Positions 45,834 to 57,701 are shown, counted from the first letter of the stretch. The stretch: 64,000 nt of DNA from Streptococcus sp. 596553 (GCF_900411395.1 NZ_OXCQ01000001.1:1-64000); one strand, 5' to 3'. Notes: generated by a model from the sequence alone, not told the origin. Program-made: numbers and translations.

Positions 45834-47186
45834 ATGAAAGTAATAGATCAATTTAAAAATAAGAAAGTCCTTGTTTTAGGTTTGGCCAAGTCTGGTGAAT
45901 CCGCAGCTCGTTTGTTGGATAAGCTGGGTGCCATTGTGACAGTAAATGACGGGAAACCATTCGAGGACAATCCAGCTGCGCAAAGTTTGCTGGAAGAAGG
46001 GATCAAGGTCATTACAGGTGGCCATCCTTTGGAACTCTTGGATGAAGAGTTTGCCCTTATGGTGAAAAATCCAGGTATCCCCTACAGCAATCCCATGATT
46101 GAAAAGGCTTTGGCCAAGGGGATTCCAGTTTTGACTGAGGTGGAATTGGCTTACTTGATTTCAGAAGCACCGATTGTTGGTATTACTGGTTCAAATGGTA
46201 AAACAACCACAACGACTATGATTGGGGAAGTTTTGACTGCTGCTGGGCAACATGGTCTTTTATCAGGAAATATAGGCTATCCAGCTAGTCAAGTGGCCCA
46301 AACTGCGTCAGACAAGGACACGCTTGTCATGGAACTTTCTTCTTTCCAACTCATGGGCGTTCAAGAATTCCATCCTGAGATTGCGGTTATTACTAACCTC
46401 ATGCCAACTCATATCGACTACCATGGCTCTTTTGAAGAGTATGTAGCAGCCAAGTGGAATATCCAGAACAAGATGACAGCGGCTGATTTTCTTGTCTTGA
46501 ACTTTAACCAAGACTTGGCAAAAGAATTGGCTAGCAAAACACAAGCTACTGTTGTACCATTTTCAACACTTGAAAAGGTTGATGGAGCTTATCTGGAAGA
46601 TGGTCAGCTCTTCTTCCGTGGTGAAGTGGTCATGGCAGCGAATGAAATCGGTGTTCCAGGTAGCCACAATGTGGAAAATGCTCTTGCGACGATTGCTGTA
46701 GCCAAGCTTCGTGGTGTAGACAATCAAACCATCAAGGAAACTCTTTCAGCCTTTGGTGGTGTCAAACACCGTCTCCAATTTGTGGATGAAATCAAGGGTG
46801 TTAAATTTTATAACGACAGTAAGTCAACCAATATCTTGGCTACTCAAAAAGCATTGTCAGGATTTGACAACAGCAAGGTTGTCTTGATTGCAGGTGGTTT
46901 GGACCGTGGCAATGAGTTTGACGAACTGGTTCCAGATATTACTGGACTCAAGAAGATGGTCATCCTTGGTCAGTCTGCAGAACGTGTCAAACGGGCAGCA
47001 GACAAGGCTGGTGTGTCTTATGTGGATGCGACTGATATTGCTGATGCGACCCGCAAGGCCTATGAACTTGCGACTCAAGGAGACGTGGTTCTTCTCAGTC
47101 CTGCCAATGCCAGCTGGGATATGTATGCTAACTTTGAAGTACGTGGCGACCTCTTTATCGACACAGTAGCGGAGTTAAAGGAATAA
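45834..47186 (+). CDS. murD: UDP-MurNAc-L-Ala:D-Glu ligase MurD
   Basis: This 450-aa cytoplasmic ligase adds D-glutamate to UDP-N-acetylmuramoyl-L-alanine in peptidoglycan synthesis. The ATP site is [42 protein letters not shown] and [12 protein letters not shown] are conserved Mur-ligase blocks. murG starts 1 bp later and divIB follows, forming a wall-synthesis and division operon typical of streptococci. Confidence 0.95.
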   Translation: MKVIDQFKNKKVLVLGLAKSGESAARLLDKLGAIVTVNDGKPFEDNPAAQSLLEEGIKVITGGHPLELLDEEFALMVKNPGIPYSNPMIEKALAKGIPVLTEVELAYLISEAPIVGITGSNGKTTTTTMIGEVLTAAGQHGLLSGNIGYPASQVAQTASDKDTLVMELSSFQLMGVQEFHPEIAVITNLMPTHIDYHGSFEEYVAAKWNIQNKMTAADFLVLNFNQDLAKELASKTQATVVPFSTLEKVDGAYLEDGQLFFRGEVVMAANEIGVPGSHNVENALATIAVAKLRGVDNQTIKETLSAFGGVKHRLQFVDEIKGVKFYNDSKSTNILATQKALSGFDNSKVVLIAGGLDRGNEFDELVPDITGLKKMVILGQSAERVKRAADKAGVSYVDATDIADATRKAYELATQGDVVLLSPANASWDMYANFEVRGDLFIDTVAELKE

Positions 47187-47187
47187 T

Positions 47188-48246
47188 ATGAAAAAAATTG
47201 TCTTTACAGGTGGGGGGACGGTTGGACACGTCACCCTCAATCTTTTGTTAATGCCCAAGTTCATCGAAGATGGTTGGGAAGTCCACTATATCGGGGACAA
47301 GCGTGGTATTGAACACCAAGAAATCCTCAAGTCGGGCTTGGATGTCACCTTCCATTCCATTGCAACTGGAAAATTGCGTCGCTATTTCTCTTGGCAAAAT
47401 ATGCTGGACGTCTTCAAAGTTGGCTGGGGAATTGTCCAATCGCTCTTTATCATGTTGCGACTTCGTCCACAAGCTCTTTTTTCAAAGGGAGGATTTGTCT
47501 CAGTGCCGCCTGTTATCGCAGCGCGTGTGTCAGGAGTGCCAGTCTTTATTCACGAATCGGACCTGTCTATGGGATTGGCCAATAAAATCGCCTATAAATT
47601 TGCGACGAAGATGTATTCAACCTTCGAACAAGCTTCAAGTTTGTCTAAGGTCGAGCATGTGGGAGCAGTTACCAAGGTTTCAGACCAAAAAAATCCAGAA
47701 CCAGATGAATTGGTGGATATTCAAACCCACTTTAATCCTAAATTGCCAACTGTATTGTTTGTCGGTGGTTCTGCGGGCGCTCGTGTCTTTAACCAATTGG
47801 TGACAGACCATAAGAAAGAACTGACAGAACGCTACAATATTATCAATCTAACTGGAGATTCTAGTCTGAACGAGTTGAGCCAAAATCTCTTTCGTGTCGA
47901 CTACGTGACCAATCTCTATCAACCCTTGATGGAATTGGCTGATATTGTTGTGACACGTGGTGGTGCCAATACGATTTTTGAGCTCTTGGCCATGGCAAAA
48001 TTGCATGTTATTGTGCCACTTGGTCGTGAAGCTAGTCGTGGTGACCAGATTGAAAATGCAGCTTACTTTGTAAAAAAAGGCTATGCAGAAGAGCTTCAAG
48101 AAAGCGATTTGACCTTGGATAGTTTGGAAGAGAAGCTTTCTCACTTACTAAGTCACAAGGAAGATTACCAAGCCAAGATGAAGGCTTCAAAGGAATTGAA
48201 ATCTCTAGCAGATTTTTATCAATTGTTGAAAAAAGATTTATCATAA
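47188..48246 (+). CDS. murG: Lipid II synthase MurG
   Basis: This 352-aa membrane-associated glycosyltransferase transfers GlcNAc to lipid I to make lipid II. The glycine-rich loop is [12 protein letters not shown], and the acceptor-binding region includes [15 protein letters not shown]. The donor site includes [23 protein letters not shown] and [12 protein letters not shown]. It is encoded directly behind murD. Confidence 0.95.
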   Translation: MKKIVFTGGGTVGHVTLNLLLMPKFIEDGWEVHYIGDKRGIEHQEILKSGLDVTFHSIATGKLRRYFSWQNMLDVFKVGWGIVQSLFIMLRLRPQALFSKGGFVSVPPVIAARVSGVPVFIHESDLSMGLANKIAYKFATKMYSTFEQASSLSKVEHVGAVTKVSDQKNPEPDELVDIQTHFNPKLPTVLFVGGSAGARVFNQLVTDHKKELTERYNIINLTGDSSLNELSQNLFRVDYVTNLYQPLMELADIVVTRGGANTIFELLAMAKLHVIVPLGREASRGDQIENAAYFVKKGYAEELQESDLTLDSLEEKLSHLLSHKEDYQAKMKASKELKSLADFYQLLKKDLS

Positions 48247-48255
48247 GGAAAGTAA

Positions 48256-49476
48256 ATGTCAAAAGATAAGAAAAATGAGGGCAAAGAAATCCTCGAAGAA
48301 TTGAAAGAGTTATCAGAATGGCAGAAACGAAACCAAGAATACCTAAAAAAGAAGGCTGAAGAAGAGGCAGCCTTAGCTGAGGAGAAGGAAAAGGAAAGAC
48401 AAGCTCGAATGGCTTCAAAATCCGAAGAGTCAGATGAAACTGAGAACCAGAAGAGTGAATTTGATCCAAAAGACCCAGAATCAGCTAAGGGAGAGTCTGA
48501 CGAAAAAGTAGCATCCTCAGAGGCTGACAAAGAGGAAGAAGAGATAGAAGAATCAGGGTCTAAAGAGAAGGAGGAACAGGATAAAAAGCTTGTTAAAAAG
48601 GCTACTAAGGAAAAAACAGCCAAAGCAAAGATTCCTGGCATCCATATCTTACGAGCCTTAACGATTTTATTTCCAAGTCTGCTTTTATTGATTGTCTCTG
48701 CCTACTTGCTCAGCCCTTATGCGACTATGAAGGATATCCGTGTTGAGGGAACAGTGCAAACTACGGCTGATGATATTCGACAGGCTTCAGGCATTCAGGA
48801 TTCGGATTATACGATTAACCTTCTGCTAGATAAGGCAAAATATGAAGAGCAGATTAAGTCTAACTATTGGGTTGAATCAGCTCAGCTTGTTTATCAATTT
48901 CCAACCAAGTTCACTATCAAGGTCAAGGAATACGATATTGTGGCCTACTATGTTTCTGGTGAAAATCATTATCCTATTCTTTCCAGCGGTCAGCTTGAGA
49001 CTAGTTCTGTGAGCCTGGTCAGTCTGCCAGAAACTTATATATCAGTTTTCTTTAATGACAGCGAACAAATCAAGGCTTTTGTCTCAGAACTTGCTCAAAT
49101 TAGCCCAGAACTCAAGGCAGAGATCCAAAAGGTGGAACTAGCCCCAAGCAAGGTGACTTCCGATTTAATTCGATTGACCATGAATGATTCGGACGAAATC
49201 TTGGTTCCCCTTTCTGAAATGAGTAAGAAATTGCCTTATTACAGCAAGATTAAGCCACAATTGTCAGAACCAAGTGTGGTCGACATGGAAGCTGGAATTT
49301 ACAGTTACACTGTGGCGGATAAATTAATTATGGAGGCTGAGGAAAAAGCCAAACAAGAGGCTAAGGAAGCCGAGAAAAAGCAGGAAGAAGAACGTAAACG
49401 TTTAGAAGAAGAACAGAAAAAACAAGAGGAAGAGAGCAATCGAAATCAAACAAATCAGCGTTCATCGCGTCGTTAG
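48256..49476 (+). CDS. divIB: Cell division protein DivIB/FtsQ
   Basis: This 406-aa bitopic protein has a charged cytoplasmic region of about 125 residues (KE-rich, low complexity), one transmembrane helix (TILFPSLLLLIVSAYLL), a POTRA domain (MKDIRVEGTVQTTADDI), a beta domain and a charged coiled C-terminal tail. It scaffolds the divisome together with DivIC and FtsL. It lies 9 bp after murG. The unusually long acidic/basic N-terminus is normal for streptococci. Confidence 0.92.
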   Translation: MSKDKKNEGKEILEELKELSEWQKRNQEYLKKKAEEEAALAEEKEKERQARMASKSEESDETENQKSEFDPKDPESAKGESDEKVASSEADKEEEEIEESGSKEKEEQDKKLVKKATKEKTAKAKIPGIHILRALTILFPSLLLLIVSAYLLSPYATMKDIRVEGTVQTTADDIRQASGIQDSDYTINLLLDKAKYEEQIKSNYWVESAQLVYQFPTKFTIKVKEYDIVAYYVSGENHYPILSSGQLETSSVSLVSLPETYISVFFNDSEQIKAFVSELAQISPELKAEIQKVELAPSKVTSDLIRLTMNDSDEILVPLSEMSKKLPYYSKIKPQLSEPSVVDMEAGIYSYTVADKLIMEAEEKAKQEAKEAEKKQEEERKRLEEEQKKQEEESNRNQTNQRSSRR

Positions 49477-49519
49477 GTTTAGCTTTTCTCCTATAGCCCT
49501 TTAGTTTCCATGTTTTTAC

Positions 49520-49548
49520 TTGACAAGTGCTAGTAGAAATAATAGAAT
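49520..49548 (+). promoter_or_regulatory. Promoter of pyrFE
   Basis: -35 TTGACA (49520-49525), 17 bp, -10 TAGAAT (49543-49548). Confidence 0.8.
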
Positions 49549-49567
49549 AGTAAAAAACCTTTAAAGC

Positions 49568-49656
49568 AGTCCAGAGAGGCAGCTAAGGTTAGACGGTGAA
49601 AGGGTGGAGACTACCTATTTTTCGTGGAACCTTGCTGTTGGCAGGTTCCTTTTTTC
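49568..49656 (+). promoter_or_regulatory. PyrR-dependent attenuator
   Basis: The leader has the PyrR-binding loop sequence TCCAGAGAGGC with a following AAGG (49568-49590), then the terminator GGAACCTTGC / GCAGGTTCC (49626-49649) and six T residues. In Firmicutes PyrR bound to UMP favours the terminator, so pyrFE expression falls when pyrimidines are plentiful. PyrR itself is not in this window. Confidence 0.8.
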
Positions 49657-49708
49657 GTGGCTTCTTGTGGCCAGACTCTCTCACTAGCAAAGGTAAAAGG
49701 AGAAACCT

Positions 49709-50404
49709 ATGCGAGAACATCGTCCAGTCATTGCTCTTGATTTTCCTAGTTTTGAGGCGGTCAAGGAATTTTTAGCTCTTTTCCCAGCAGAAGAAAGCCT
49801 TTATCTAAAGGTAGGGATGGAGCTTTATTACGCAACGGGGCCTGAGATTGTGTCTTACTTGAAAGATCTGGGTCACAGTGTCTTTTTGGATCTCAAACTT
49901 CATGACATTCCCAATACAGTTAAGTCAGCCATGAAGGTCCTGTCTCAGCTTGGTGTGGACATGACCAATGTTCATGCGGCTGGGGGTGTAGAGATGATGA
50001 AGGCTGCGCGTGAAGGTCTTGGAATCCAAGCCAAATTGATTGCAGTGACTCAGCTGACCTCAACGTCAGAAGCCCAGATGCAGGATTTTCAAAATATCCA
50101 AACCAGCCTGCAAGAATCTGTCATTCATTATGCTAAGAAGACAGCTGAAGCGGGTTTGGATGGTGTCGTTTGCTCGGCTCAGGAAGTGCAAGTCATCAAG
50201 CAGGCTACCAATCCAGATTTTATCTGTCTAACACCGGGCATTCGTCCGGCCGGAGCTGCTGTTGGAGATCAAAAACGCGTTATGACACCTGCTGATGCCT
50301 ATCAAATCGGTAGTGACTATATCGTAGTGGGACGTCCCATTACTCAAGCTGAGGATCCTGTTGTAGCTTATCATGCTATCAAGGATGAATGGAACCAAGA
50401 CTAG
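49709..50404 (+). CDS. pyrF: Orotidine 5'-phosphate decarboxylase
   Basis: This 231-aa enzyme converts OMP to UMP, the last step of de novo UMP synthesis. The catalytic lysine/aspartate motif is [13 protein letters not shown], and TPGIRPAG and YIVVGRPIT bind phosphate. AAAGGAG precedes the ATG. It is controlled by the upstream PyrR attenuator and followed by pyrE after 39 bp. Confidence 0.95.
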   Translation: MREHRPVIALDFPSFEAVKEFLALFPAEESLYLKVGMELYYATGPEIVSYLKDLGHSVFLDLKLHDIPNTVKSAMKVLSQLGVDMTNVHAAGGVEMMKAAREGLGIQAKLIAVTQLTSTSEAQMQDFQNIQTSLQESVIHYAKKTAEAGLDGVVCSAQEVQVIKQATNPDFICLTPGIRPAGAAVGDQKRVMTPADAYQIGSDYIVVGRPITQAEDPVVAYHAIKDEWNQD

Positions 50405-50443
50405 AATTAAAGAAATAGATTAGAAAAACAAAAGGAGAAGACC

Positions 50444-51076
50444 ATGACACTTGCTAAAGATATCGCTAGCCACCTCTTGAAAATTCAAGCCGTTTACCTC
50501 AAACCAGAGGAGCCTTTCACTTGGGCATCTGGTATCAAGTCACCGATTTATACGGATAACCGTGTGACCCTTGCCTATCCAGAAACTCGTACCTTAATTG
50601 AAAATGGTTTTGTAGATGCTATCAAAGAAGCCTTTCCTGAGGTTGAAGTGATTGCAGGAACTGCGACAGCTGGGATTCCACACGGAGCTATTATTGCTGA
50701 CAAGATGAATCTGCCATTTGCCTATATCCGTAGCAAACCAAAAGATCATGGCGCTGGTAATCAAATCGAAGGTCGCGTAGCTCAAGGTCAAAAAATGGTA
50801 GTGGTTGAAGACCTCATTTCAACTGGTGGTTCTGTTCTTGAAGCTGTAGCAGCTGCTAAACGAGAAGGAGCAGAGGTTCTCGGTGTTGTAGCGATTTTCA
50901 GTTACCAATTGCCAAAAGCAGATAAGAACTTTGCGGATGCTGGTGTGAAATTGGTAACACTTTCAAACTATAGCGAGCTTATCCATCTAGCCCAAGAAGA
51001 AGGCTATATCACACCAGAAGGACTTGATCTTCTAAAACGCTTTAAAGAAGACCAAGAAAATTGGCAAGAAGTGTAA
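50444..51076 (+). CDS. pyrE: Orotate phosphoribosyltransferase
   Basis: This 210-aa enzyme joins orotate and PRPP to form OMP. The PRPP-binding motif is [15 protein letters not shown], and the early [16 protein letters not shown] is the family signature. AAAGGAG precedes the ATG. It is the second gene of the pyrFE operon. No clear terminator follows. Confidence 0.95.
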   Translation: MTLAKDIASHLLKIQAVYLKPEEPFTWASGIKSPIYTDNRVTLAYPETRTLIENGFVDAIKEAFPEVEVIAGTATAGIPHGAIIADKMNLPFAYIRSKPKDHGAGNQIEGRVAQGQKMVVVEDLISTGGSVLEAVAAAKREGAEVLGVVAIFSYQLPKADKNFADAGVKLVTLSNYSELIHLAQEEGYITPEGLDLLKRFKEDQENWQEV

Positions 51077-51108
51077 AAAATCAAAAGACTAAAAGGTTAA
51101 AAATTATA

Positions 51109-51300
51109 CTATTCTGTCATATCAGGTATATGAATGACAAGATTGAAGTTGTTAATGTTTTTTACGTCAATTGTTTCAGTTTTAGATTTGCTTGGCTTGC
51201 TCTTATATAAAAAGTAGCACACGTCATGAAAGTTACAAGGGTTAAAGTATAATCCATAAACATGGTCAGATCCCTTTTCTGAGATGTTGAAATTTCTTGC
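51109..51300 (-). pseudogene. Possible C-terminal gene remnant in the pyrE-lysS gap
   Basis: On the minus strand 63 codons are open from an upstream stop (51303-51301) to TAG (51111-51109) with no start codon. Readable pieces include ISEKGSDHVYGLYFNPCNFH and NNFNLVIHIPDMTE. A neighbouring frame upstream continues with TEKTGISKKF, which would fit a frameshift. I do not recognise the family. No other gene is seen in 51077-51448. Confidence 0.3.
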
Positions 51301-51439
51301 TTATCCCAGTTTTTTCAGTGATTTTAGCGTCAAGTTCTTTTTAGTTTTGAAAGATTATCCGTGAATTTCTTGGTTATTTATGATAAAATGGGAGTATCGC
51401 AAAAAATGACTCATCGTATTCAATTTTGAGTAAAACTAG

Positions 51440-52939
<1,500 letters not shown>

Positions 52940-52945
52940 ACGCTT

Positions 52946-52976
52946 ATCCTCTGGTACTTGTCAGAGGATTTTTTTG
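52946..52976 (+). terminator. Terminator of lysS
   Basis: The stem ATCCTCTG / CAGAGGAT with an 8-nt loop is followed by seven T residues. Confidence 0.85.
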
Positions 52977-53046
52977 ATGCAAAAAGAGACTGAATTTAAG
53001 GAGAAAATGAAGTATAGTGTGTTGAAGTTGAAATAGTACACTTTGA

Positions 53047-53180
53047 TTTCTAAGACATTGTTAGAAATTGGTTTAAATTCCCTAATCAATTTGCGCATGT
53101 TTTATTTCATTTTACGATAGTATGCTGAAACTTTTCAAAAAGTACTAGAAATTGACTTGGATCCCCCAATTGATTTGTTC
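53047..53180 (-). repeat. Two degenerate copies of the 1694-type repeat
   Basis: On the minus strand, 53093-53047 matches 1694-1740 closely (GAATTTAAACCAATTTCTAA core). 53180-53144 matches more weakly, with an ATTGGGGGAT core. No transposase is present. The remainder of 52977-53486 is AT-rich with no gene seen. Confidence 0.5.
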
Positions 53181-53486
53181 AGATTCACTATAAATAAAAA
53201 ATTAATAAGTGGGATAGGAAGTTAGCGTCAACTAGGATAGTATCTTGCTTAAACAGTATATATGGGACTGATATAAGTCCATAGGCCCTATTAGAGGATG
53301 TTCTGGTGTCTTATTCATTTGTTTTTTATAGCATTAGTAGATAGAATCATCAAATAAAAAAGTAGTTCAAATGTCTGGCAGCAAAAAATCTCAACGATTC
53401 ACTTAATATAGACTAAAGTTTAGAGTTTAAGGAAAGTAGGGATAGTATATTGTATGAAAAAATAAGATGGTTTTTAAGCAAAACTC

Positions 53487-53544
53487 TTGAAAATGATTGA
53501 AAAAAGAGTTATTATAGTTGTATAGTAAAAAGCAAACGCTTACT
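53487..53544 (+). promoter_or_regulatory. Promoter of lctO with a cre-like site
   Basis: -35 TTGAAA (53487-53492), 17 bp, -10 TATTAT (53510-53515). About 15 bp downstream lies AGCAAACGCTTACT (53531-53544), which keeps the central AAACG of catabolite-response elements but differs at both ends. CcpA control is possible but not certain. Confidence 0.5.
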
Positions 53545-53563
53545 TAATCAAGGAGGACAGTTT

Positions 53564-54700
53564 ATGTCATACAAAACAAGCAATGCAGAAGGTCATGTAG
53601 ATTTCATCAATACCTATGATTTGGAGCCAATGGCGCAACAAGTGATCCCTAAAGCAGCCTTTGGTTATATCGCCAGTGGAGCAGAGGATACTTTCACTTT
53701 AAGAGAGAATATCCGCGCCTTTAACCACAAACTCATTGTTCCTCATACGCTTTGCAATGTAGAAAATCCAAGCACAGAGATTGAATTTGCAGGTGAAAAA
53801 CTATCTTCTCCAATCATTATGGCACCTGTTGCGGCTCATAAATTAGCAAATGAACAGGGGGAAGTGGCGACTGCGCGTGGTGTGCATGAGTTCGGTTCTC
53901 TTTACACAACCAGTTCTTACTCTACTGTTGACCTTCCAGAGATTTCTGAAGCCCTCCAAGGGACACCTCATTGGTTCCAATTTTACTTTAGTAAAGATGA
54001 CGGGATTAACCGCCACATCATGGACCGTGTGAAGGCTGAAGGTTATAAAGCGATTGTCTTGACGGCAGATGCTACTGTAGGGGGTAATCGTGAAGTGGAT
54101 AAGCGTAATGGTTTTGTCTTCCCAGTTGGCATGCCGATTGTTGAAGAATACCTGCCAGAAGGTGCTGGTAAATCAATGGACTTTGTTTACAAATCAGCTA
54201 AACAACGCTTGTCTCCACGTGATGTAGAATTTATCGCTGAATACTCTGGACTTCCTGTTTATGTTAAGGGACCACAATGCCGTGAGGATGTTGAACGTTC
54301 GCTTGCTGCGGGAGCTTCTGGTATCTGGGTAACCAACCACGGTGGTCGTCAAATCGACGGTGGACCAGCTGCCTTTGACTCGCTTCAAGAAGTGGCAGAA
54401 GCAGTTGACAAACGTGTGCCGATTGTCTTTGACTCTGGTGTTCGTCGTGGTCAACATGTCTTTAAAGCCTTGGCCTCAGGAGCAGACTTGGTAGCTATTG
54501 GCCGCCCTGTTATCTATGGCTTGGCTCTCGGAGGTAGTGTCGGTGTACGTCAAGTCTTTGAACACTTGAATGCGGAATTGAAGACAGTTATGCAGTTGTC
54601 TGGAACTCAGACTATTGAAGATGTCAAACACTTCAAGCTCCGTCACAATCCATACAACCCAACCTTCCCAGTTGACCCACGTGACTTAAAATTGTATTGA
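53564..54700 (+). CDS. lctO: L-lactate oxidase
   Basis: This 378-aa FMN-dependent alpha-hydroxy-acid oxidase converts L-lactate and O2 to pyruvate and H2O2. Landmarks are PIIMAPVAAHKLA, TADATVGGNRE and the catalytic histidine/arginine NHGGRQIDGGPAAFDSL. FDSGVRRGQHVFKALASGAD is the C-terminal FMN phosphate site. It is a peroxide source in streptococci. It has a strong AAGGAGGA ribosome-binding site and is monocistronic, with its own terminator. Confidence 0.93.
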   Translation: MSYKTSNAEGHVDFINTYDLEPMAQQVIPKAAFGYIASGAEDTFTLRENIRAFNHKLIVPHTLCNVENPSTEIEFAGEKLSSPIIMAPVAAHKLANEQGEVATARGVHEFGSLYTTSSYSTVDLPEISEALQGTPHWFQFYFSKDDGINRHIMDRVKAEGYKAIVLTADATVGGNREVDKRNGFVFPVGMPIVEEYLPEGAGKSMDFVYKSAKQRLSPRDVEFIAEYSGLPVYVKGPQCREDVERSLAAGASGIWVTNHGGRQIDGGPAAFDSLQEVAEAVDKRVPIVFDSGVRRGQHVFKALASGADLVAIGRPVIYGLALGGSVGVRQVFEHLNAELKTVMQLSGTQTIEDVKHFKLRHNPYNPTFPVDPRDLKLY

Positions 54701-54712
54701 TAAAAGAGATTG

Positions 54713-54736
54713 CCTCCACTGAATGTGGAGGTTTTT
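54713..54736 (+). terminator. Terminator of lctO
   Basis: The stem CCTCCAC / GTGGAGG with a 5-nt loop is followed by five T residues. Confidence 0.85.
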
Positions 54737-54801
54737 CTTCGTGTATTGGAAGAATAAATCGCTATCAAAAACTATATAAAGATATTTTTCGGTCAAATAT
54801 C

Positions 54802-54830
54802 TTGCTAGAGCTTTCATTTTTTGCTATACT
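54802..54830 (+). promoter_or_regulatory. Promoter of thiamin operon 1
   Basis: -35 TTGCTA (54802-54807), 17 bp, extended -10 TGCTATACT (TATACT 54825-54830). Confidence 0.75.
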
Positions 54831-54853
54831 GGTGCAGTAATTAAATAATAAAG

Positions 54854-54925
54854 ACATTTGGGGTGCTTTAAGCTGAGATGATACCCATTGAACCTGATAC
54901 AGTTAAGACTGGCGAAGGGAAATGT
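54854..54925 (+). ncRNA. TPP riboswitch 1 (THI-box)
   Basis: The conserved THI-box elements are ACATTTGGGGTGC, CTGAGATGATACCC, TTGAACCTGATAC, AGTTAAGACTGGCG and GAAGGGAAATGT in the correct order and spacing. A terminator (54974-55008) lies downstream, so thiamin pyrophosphate binding should stop transcription before tenA. Confidence 0.93.
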
Positions 54926-54973
54926 GAACAGTTTTTTTCGTGTGGTGAAATGAACGATCTAATCTTGTAAGTC

Positions 54974-55008
54974 AACTCTAATTCTTGATTGTAATTGGAG
55001 TTTTTTTG
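54974..55008 (+). terminator. Riboswitch-controlled terminator 1
   Basis: AACTCTAATT / AATTGGAGTT hairpin (one wobble) followed by seven T residues, downstream of TPP riboswitch 1. Confidence 0.8.
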
Positions 55009-55154
55009 TTTATATAAAACTGGATAGGCTTGTTTAGGTAGCTCTCTGCAAATGCCCTAGATTTTCTTTAAAAGGGTCAAGTAAAACTAGGATTTTGCTT
55101 GGTATCTCTTGGTATTTTATTGATTACTAAGGAGTAAAGAGAGGAAAAATAAAT

Positions 55155-55823
55155 ATGGAAACACAGATTTATGCATTTCAGCCAGGTTTGACTGTTGGAG
55201 AATTATTAAAAAGTAGTCAGAATGATTGGCAGGCTGCTGTCAATCATCGTTTTGTCAAGGAACTTTTTACAGGGACAATTAAGAATAAGGTCTTAAAAGA
55301 CTACCTAATTCAAGATTATCACTTCTTTGATGCCTTCTTATCCATGCTGGGTGCCTGCGTAGCTCACGCAGACCAGCTTGAATCCAAACTTCGTTTTGCC
55401 AAGCAACTAGGCTTTCTTGAAGCAGATGAAGATGGTTATTTCCAAAAGGCTTTCAAAGAGTTAAAAGTATCTGAGAATGATTATCTGGAAGTGACCTTGC
55501 ACCCTGTAACAAAAGCCTTTCAGGATCTTATGTATTCGGCAGTGGCTTCATCAGACTATGCCCATCTTTTGGTCATGCTGGTCATTGCAGAAGGTCTCTA
55601 TTTAGACTGGGGTTCTAAAGATTTGGCTCTACCTGAAGCCTATATTCATTCGGAATGGATCAATCTCCACAGAGGTCCTTTCTTTGCAGAGTGGGTTCAA
55701 TTTCTGGTTGACGAACTCAATCGTGTCGGGAAAGGTCGAGAAGATTTGACAGAACTTCAGCAACGCTGGAATCAAGCGGTCGCTTTAGAATTAGCCTTTT
55801 TTGATATTGGTTATGACGCCTAG
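55155..55823 (+). CDS. tenA: TenA-family protein, cysteine-less (TenA_E-like)
   Basis: This 222-aa helical protein is of the TenA/thiaminase-II superfamily, with YLIQDYHFFDAFLSMLGA and LVIAEGLYLDWGSK. The position usually holding the catalytic Cys of thiaminase-II TenA has Glu here, the TenA_E type, which acts on degraded aminopyrimidine in salvage. It is the first gene of thiamin operon 1 under a TPP riboswitch. Confidence 0.85.
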   Translation: METQIYAFQPGLTVGELLKSSQNDWQAAVNHRFVKELFTGTIKNKVLKDYLIQDYHFFDAFLSMLGACVAHADQLESKLRFAKQLGFLEADEDGYFQKAFKELKVSENDYLEVTLHPVTKAFQDLMYSAVASSDYAHLLVMLVIAEGLYLDWGSKDLALPEAYIHSEWINLHRGPFFAEWVQFLVDELNRVGKGREDLTELQQRWNQAVALELAFFDIGYDA

Positions 55824-55952
55824 AGAAAGTTTAGGATATTTACAAATTTGATGAGGTAAATCATTCAATGTAAATGAAAAAAATTTCTTAACAAAAGATA
55901 GAGATAAATCGAAATCAGTATATCGTATAAAGTGAAAAGGAAGGATTTCAAT

Positions 55953-56735
55953 ATGACAAGTTTAAAATTATTAAAAGAAAAAGCACCTTTGGTCATTTGC
56001 ATAACCAATGATGTAGTAAAAAATTTCACAGCAAATGGATTAGTAGCACTGGGTGCCTCACCAGCTATGAGCGAGTACCCAGCAGACTTAGAAGATCTAT
56101 TAAAATATGCTGGAGGATTATTGATTAACATTGGGACTTTAACGGATGATAATTGGAAATTATACCAAGCTGCTCTGAAAATTGCAGAGAAATATAATGT
56201 CCCAGCAGTTTTAGATCCTGTAGCCTGTGGAGCAGGAGAATATAGAAAAAAAGTAGCAGATGATTTAATCAACAATTACAAACTAGCTGCGATTAGGGGA
56301 AATGCTGGCGAGATTGCTTCTTTAGTAGGTATAAATGTGGCATCTAAAGGAGTAGATAGTGCTGGTGTGGATAATATTGATGAGATTGCTCTAGCAGCCA
56401 ACGATAAGTTTCATATTCCAATAGTAGTGACTGGAGAAGTTGATGCGATTGCTGTTAATGGAGAAGTGGTAACGATTCATAATGGTAGTGCCATGATGCC
56501 AAAAGTCATTGGGACAGGATGTTTATTAGGGGCAGTGGTAGCAAGCTTTATCGGACTAGAAAAAGGTCAAGAATTGAAATCATTAGAAACAGCAATGTTG
56601 GTTTACAATATCGCTGGAGAAATGGCAGAAAAACGTCCAAATGGACATCTTCCTGGAACATTTAAAGTTGAATTTATGAATGCCTTATACGAGATTTCAG
56701 ATGAAGATGTAAAGGAATTCAAAAGAGTGAAGTAA
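55953..56735 (+). CDS. thiM: Hydroxyethylthiazole kinase 1
   Basis: This 260-aa ribokinase-fold enzyme phosphorylates hydroxyethylthiazole with ATP. Landmarks are [47 protein letters not shown] and the catalytic GTGCLLGAV with the usual Cys. ATG 55953 follows AAGGAAGG; the frame from 55932 runs through this site. The gene is AT-rich compared with thiM2 at 61642, suggesting a separate origin. thiE1 follows by 1 bp. Confidence 0.93.
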   Translation: MTSLKLLKEKAPLVICITNDVVKNFTANGLVALGASPAMSEYPADLEDLLKYAGGLLINIGTLTDDNWKLYQAALKIAEKYNVPAVLDPVACGAGEYRKKVADDLINNYKLAAIRGNAGEIASLVGINVASKGVDSAGVDNIDEIALAANDKFHIPIVVTGEVDAIAVNGEVVTIHNGSAMMPKVIGTGCLLGAVVASFIGLEKGQELKSLETAMLVYNIAGEMAEKRPNGHLPGTFKVEFMNALYEISDEDVKEFKRVK

Positions 56736-56736
56736 A

Positions 56737-57366
56737 ATGTTTCATAAAGAATTACTAAAACTATATTTTATTTGTGGAACGACTACTTGCCAAGGAAAAG
56801 ATCTATTTATGGTCGTTGAGGAAGCCTTAAAAGGTGGTATAACCTTATTTCAATTCCGTGAAAAAGGTGAGGGAGCCCTGGAAGGTAAAGAAAAAGTCGA
56901 ATTAGCAATTAAACTACAGGATCTTTGTAAAAAATACAATGTTCCATTTATCGTTAATGATGATATTGATTTGGCGATGGAAATTGACGCTGATGGCGTA
57001 CATGTAGGACAAGATGACCTTGGAGTTGATGAAATTAGAAAATTGATGCCAGATAAAATAATTGGTCTTTCTATAAAAAACGAGAAAGAATTTCAACAGT
57101 CAAAAGTTGAATATGTAGATTATGTTGGTGTTGGTCCTGTATTTGATACCCAGTCAAAAGATGATGCTGGTGGCGCTATAGGTTATGAAGGTCTTAAATT
57201 GATGAGAAAACTATTGCCACAAATGCCCTTAGTTGCAATTGGTGGGATACAGACGCAACATATTAAAGACATTATGAAGACCAATGTTGACGGTGTTTCA
57301 ATCATTTCAGCAATATCGTATGCAAAAAATATAGAAAAAACTGTTCGAGAAATGAGTGAACAATAG
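56737..57366 (+). CDS. thiE: Thiamin-phosphate synthase 1
   Basis: This 209-aa TIM-barrel enzyme couples HMP pyrophosphate with thiazole phosphate to give thiamin phosphate. FQFREKG, FIVNDDIDLAMEIDADGVHV, GQDDLG, GVGPVFDTQSKDDAGG and VAIGGI are the conserved substrate-binding blocks. Its composition is AT-rich like thiM1. It is the third gene of thiamin operon 1. Confidence 0.93.
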   Translation: MFHKELLKLYFICGTTTCQGKDLFMVVEEALKGGITLFQFREKGEGALEGKEKVELAIKLQDLCKKYNVPFIVNDDIDLAMEIDADGVHVGQDDLGVDEIRKLMPDKIIGLSIKNEKEFQQSKVEYVDYVGVGPVFDTQSKDDAGGAIGYEGLKLMRKLLPQMPLVAIGGIQTQHIKDIMKTNVDGVSIISAISYAKNIEKTVREMSEQ

Positions 57367-57528
57367 GTATCTATCCTTGGATTCTAAGTAAGTGGAAGTT
57401 TTCCTTTTCTAAAAAGATATGTCCAGATTCAGTTTAAATAGCTAATCTATCAAACAAGACATTTGGTTTTTGCAAAAGAAAGATCTGCTGTCTTTGTGAG
57501 TGCAAGGCTGTATTTCCAGTTCAATTTC

Positions 57529-57557
57529 TTGAACTAGTATAAAATGTGTGTTATAAT
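57529..57557 (+). promoter_or_regulatory. Promoter of thiamin operon 2
   Basis: -35 TTGAAC (57529-57534), 17 bp, -10 TATAAT (57552-57557). The rest of 57367-57528 holds no gene. Confidence 0.75.
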
Positions 57558-57580
57558 AATCATACAATTAAATAATAAAG

Positions 57581-57652
57581 ACATTTGGGGTGCTTTAGGC
57601 TGAGATGATACCCATTGAACCTGATACAGTTAAGACTGGCGAAGGGAAATGT
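57581..57652 (+). ncRNA. TPP riboswitch 2 (THI-box)
   Basis: It differs from riboswitch 1 in only one base across the 72-nt aptamer, and the similarity extends a little on both sides. A terminator (57702-57734) follows. It controls the second thiamin operon starting with ykoE. Confidence 0.93.
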
Positions 57653-57701
57653 GAAAAGTTTTTTTCGTATGTCGAAAAGAACGGTCTAATCTTGTAAGCT
57701 A

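Noticed and set aside
57455..57475. AAGACATTTGG-like sequence as a third THI-box
   Set aside because: Only the first few bases match; the remaining conserved aptamer parts are absent.
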